Positions 61,328 to 64,000 of a DNA stretch of 64,000 bases are shown in pieces. The stretch is from Cotesia glomerata (Eukaryota > Arthropoda > Insecta > Hymenoptera > Braconidae). Both the position numbers and the translations under genes were made by a program. Position 1 is the stretch's first letter. Every line of letters begins with the position of its first letter. The notes below the pieces were generated by a model. It had not been told where the DNA came from. It ran no database searches and saw only the letters and a program-made list of their open reading frames with translations. Location: assembly GCF_020080835.1 (NCBI RefSeq), contig NW_025402108.1, positions 248,001 to 312,000 on the forward strand. The letters are read 5' to 3'.

Positions 61328-61839
61328 TTATTTTATAACGTATTTTTTTTTTTTTTGGTAATCATAAAAAATATTAATTATACTCCTTAGATCAAAACAT
61401 ACAATTATTAAATAGTCCGATTGAATTTTCAAATAATTTTTGATTTTACTGCTGCCGAGCAGTATATGATAAATTCTATAGGGAATGTATATTTATATAT
61501 TATTACTTAGTAATATTTATTGTTAGTTAATTCTATAAAAAAAAATATCAATTATACTCCTTAGATCAAAACATACAATTATTTTATAGTCCGATTAAAT
61601 TTTTAAATATTTTTGATTTTACTGCAGTCAAGCAGTACATGATAAATTTGTAGAGAACGTTAAATTATCAATTATTTTGTAAATTAATTTTTTTTTTTTA
61701 ATCATTTTTAAGCATAAAAATATCAATTATACTCCTTAGATCAAAACATACAATTATTTTATAGTCCGATTAAATTTTTGATTTTACTGCCACTTAGCAG
61801 TAGATGATAAATTCTATAGAGAACGTATAATCATCAATT

Positions 61840-62973
61840 ATTTCCAAGTTGGCACCACTTAACCCTGTTATTCTACCATCTAAGTAGTTAATATACTAAG
61901 TACTGAACTTAGCGCCGATATAAGTAGTTGGTCTTTAGTTTAACATTTCAATGTATGACAGTAGGTGGAGCTACAAAATCATTACCGCTATATTTTAGAT
62001 GTCACATTGGTTAGTCACGCGCGTCATTTAAAGTATTGTGGTAATTTTGTTTGTAATTAAATTATTACAAAAATTCATGCATAAAGAATCAGCTGAATTA
62101 CTTGAGAAGTACATATTTGGAATTTTAAAATATTTGATTATGTCACTTAATATACTCTTTACAAAAAAAAGATATATCCCACAAAAAACAGTTTCACTGT
62201 AAACCGCCGCGCCAAGTACACGTCCAACTATTGTTACAAACTATAATAATTCAATTTTTACAAAAAACTATTGAATCGAAAAAAAAAAAACGAAGTACAA
62301 AAATTTTTAGATTAAAACATTAAACACAGTAAATATAAAGGAAAAAAATTTAGTGTACGTGGGGAGCTATACTAATCACACTACAAGTATCAATCTAAAA
62401 CACTGTGAATAATGAAAGTATTCGAATGATGCTCACCAAATACATTAAATTTTTTTCCTTAATATTTACTGTCTTTAATGTTTTTTTAATCTAAAAAATT
62501 TTTTGTACTTCGTTTTTTTTTTTCGATTCAATAGTTTTTTGTAAAAATTGAATTATTATAGTTTGTAACAATAGTTGGACGTGTACTTGGCGCGGCGGTT
62601 TACAGTGAAACTGTTTTTTGTGGGATATATCTTTTTTTTGTAAAGAGTATATTAAGTGACATAATCAAATATTTTATAAATATTTTAAAATTCCAAATAT
62701 GTACTTCTCAAGTAATTCAGCTGATTCTTTATGCATGAATTTTTGTAATAATTTAATTACAAACAAAATTACTACAATACTTTAAATGACGCGCGTGACT
62801 AATCAATGTGACATCTAAAATATAGCGGTAATGATTTTGTGGCTCCACCTACTGTCATATATTGAAATGTTAAACTAAAGACCAACTACTTATATCGGCG
62901 CTAAGTTCAGTACTTAGTATATTAACTACTTAGATGGTAGAATAACAGGGTTAAGTGGTGCCAACTTGGAAAT
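61840..62973. repeat. 1.13-kb near-perfect palindrome
   Basis: ATTTCCAAGTTGGCACC at the left and its inverse ending CCAACTTGGAAAT at the right bound two arms of roughly 0.5 kb that match almost base for base. Examples are GCGCCGATATAAGTAGTTGG and CAGCTGAATTACTTGAGAAG. The centre (about 62365-62450) is unpaired. Within each arm, CCCACAAAAAACAGTTTC and CCGCGCCAAGTACACGTCC resemble the F palindrome ends. Confidence 0.9.
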
Positions 62974-63299
62974 AAGAAAATTCGCCCTAAATTTGTAAAA
63001 TCTCTCGTAGAATCGAAAACAGGCGCAAGCAAAAGTTTTCAAACTGGCGATATATTAAATAATTGTTAAGATCCAATAATTTTTTGTAATATATGCATAA
63101 TTGGTAAAAAGAAACTTATTAACAATGATGTCAAGTGTTAGTGTCTTAGCAATAATAAAAAAATATAGAGCTAAATATGTGAGGAGGTTATGTTGACATA
63201 TGATGAGAGAATATAGACAACGTTGTCTCACGCCATATATTGGACGTGTACTTGGCGCAAGACACTATCGTGTCTCCGGATTATGAATTACTGTTAAAA

Positions 63300-63522
63300 A
63301 AAAATAGGGAAAAAAAGTACCGTAGAATTAAATAAAATTTCGCAACCTCAAAAAATCGTAATGCTTACAGTAAACATAGTCGGTAGTCTGGCGTTCCGTT
63401 TACAACGGATTTGAACGGAACTTGGCGCCAGATTCTACCGAATTTGTGGATCGGTAGTCTGGCGTTCCGTTTACAACGGATTTGAACGGAACTTGACGCC
63501 AGATTCTACCGAATCTGTGGAT
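63300..63522. repeat. inverted G-part fragment with duplicated end
   Basis: The reverse complement of the G part, ending ATTCTACCGAATYTGTGGAT. The terminal piece (CGGTAGTCTGGCGTTCCGTT to GTGGAT) occurs twice in tandem (63381-63452, 63453-63522) with few differences. Confidence 0.75.
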
Positions 63523-64000
63523 GAAAGTTGATTGGTCAATTGATCTTGTGAATCACTCTTTATGTTCCGGTAAGGCACAAGTTCAAGTTATGAGGGCAAG
63601 CGGGAAAATATGAGTTTGAATTATAACATAAAAAATATTTATTCAATACTTTAACATAAAATGTAATTTAATAAAAAAACCATTACCCGTCTCAGTCCAA
63701 TTGCTAGCTCATTTACCCATTTAACATCGAATTACCCGAAAAATGGGTAATTACCCGGACATTGGCAACACTGGTTTTACTTTACATAACTGTCTCTGTT
63801 TTGATCTTTTTATGTAGAGCTGAGTATCACTGAGCCGATTCGTTTTTGGCTAAAAGGTGTAACAGAAATAGTTATATAATTAGACGTATATTGAGGCATT
63901 TTGAGAAATTCTGCTGTAAACCGTGCGTCTGTGTCTTCAAATGATTTCTTACTCTAATCTTCTGTATCTACTGTACGTGTGATTTTCGAAGACATATTCG
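63523..64000. other. unassigned sequence with an AATTACCC repeat end
   Basis: CATTTACCCATTT, GAATTACCCG, GGGTAATTACCCGG and GGCAACACTGG at 63700-63775 resemble the segment at 54040-54110 in inverse. The rest shows no gene. Confidence 0.4.

Larger units (their letters stand above)
58951..61839. repeat. second satellite array (about 176-bp period, palindromic TACTGC..GCAGTA core)
   Basis: Cores TACTGCCGACAAGCAGTA and variants lie near 59022, 59199, 59375, 59551, 59727, 59902, 61449, 61619 and 61787. Other conserved words are TATTAATTATTCTCCTTAGATC, GATAAATTCTATAGGGAACG and TATCAATTATTT. It is interrupted by the retrotransposon at 59957-61316. Confidence 0.9.

Noticed and set aside
60249..61361. 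Hydrophobic plus-strand frames of up to 213 residues
   Set aside because: Antisense of the retrotransposon ORF2, which has recognisable motifs.

Overview
The window is AT-rich animal DNA packed with repeats. Spliced introns, poly(A) retroposons, (GT)n and (TA)n microsatellites, Helitron, Polinton, hAT and pogo-like remnants, and a single recognisable host gene all point to an arthropod. A hymenopteran such as a parasitoid wasp is my best guess, from general impression rather than from a diagnostic gene. Two 100-base N runs (7278-7377 and 20249-20348) are assembly gaps.

Layout. 1-3077: a decayed, internally deleted Helitron whose Rep gene keeps a splice-like intron that took a tRNA-derived SINE. 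3180-5620: a 3'-truncated spliced gene of an uncharacterised transposon-like family, fused to Polinton/Maverick remnants (5615-7277, a small ORF and a broken type-B DNA polymerase). 7800-8031: a pogo/Tigger-like end. 8639-8867: one isolated first exon. 9150-13412 and 38013-41460: one satellite array (about 150-175 bp period, palindromic core CCCGTTT..AAACGGG), split by several TIR elements.

The centre is a giant DNA transposon, 15078-38012 (about 22.9 kb). It has inverted ends of about 85 bp starting CCCGGG, subterminal satellite arrays about 5 kb and 4 kb long in inverted orientation to each other, and one gene. I reconstruct that gene as five exons (22513-33214), all joined in phase 1, giving an uninterrupted 1,511-residue protein. 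It has a putative DDE-type transposase core and a C-terminal Ulp1-like (C48) cysteine protease with His, Asp and Cys in place. Exons 3 and 4 are tandem copies of part of exon 2.

Around it are several short element families with a shared plan: CCC..GGG ends, a probable 2-bp target duplication, arrays of short self-complementary words near both ends, and an antisense tRNA-like module with A and B boxes. One of them has the same CCCGGGAAAAA terminus as the giant element and abuts it, so it may be its non-autonomous partner. I do not recognise these as a named class. They are the best candidate for an undescribed system here.

41460-64000: copies of a composite palindromic repeat, a TTAA-flanked MITE, an intact four-exon host gene of the AIG1/ADTRP membrane hydrolase family (50669-53334), a frameshifted hAT transposase, a second satellite (about 176 bp) carrying a 5'-truncated non-LTR retrotransposon with a 14-bp target duplication, and a near-perfect 1.13-kb palindrome.
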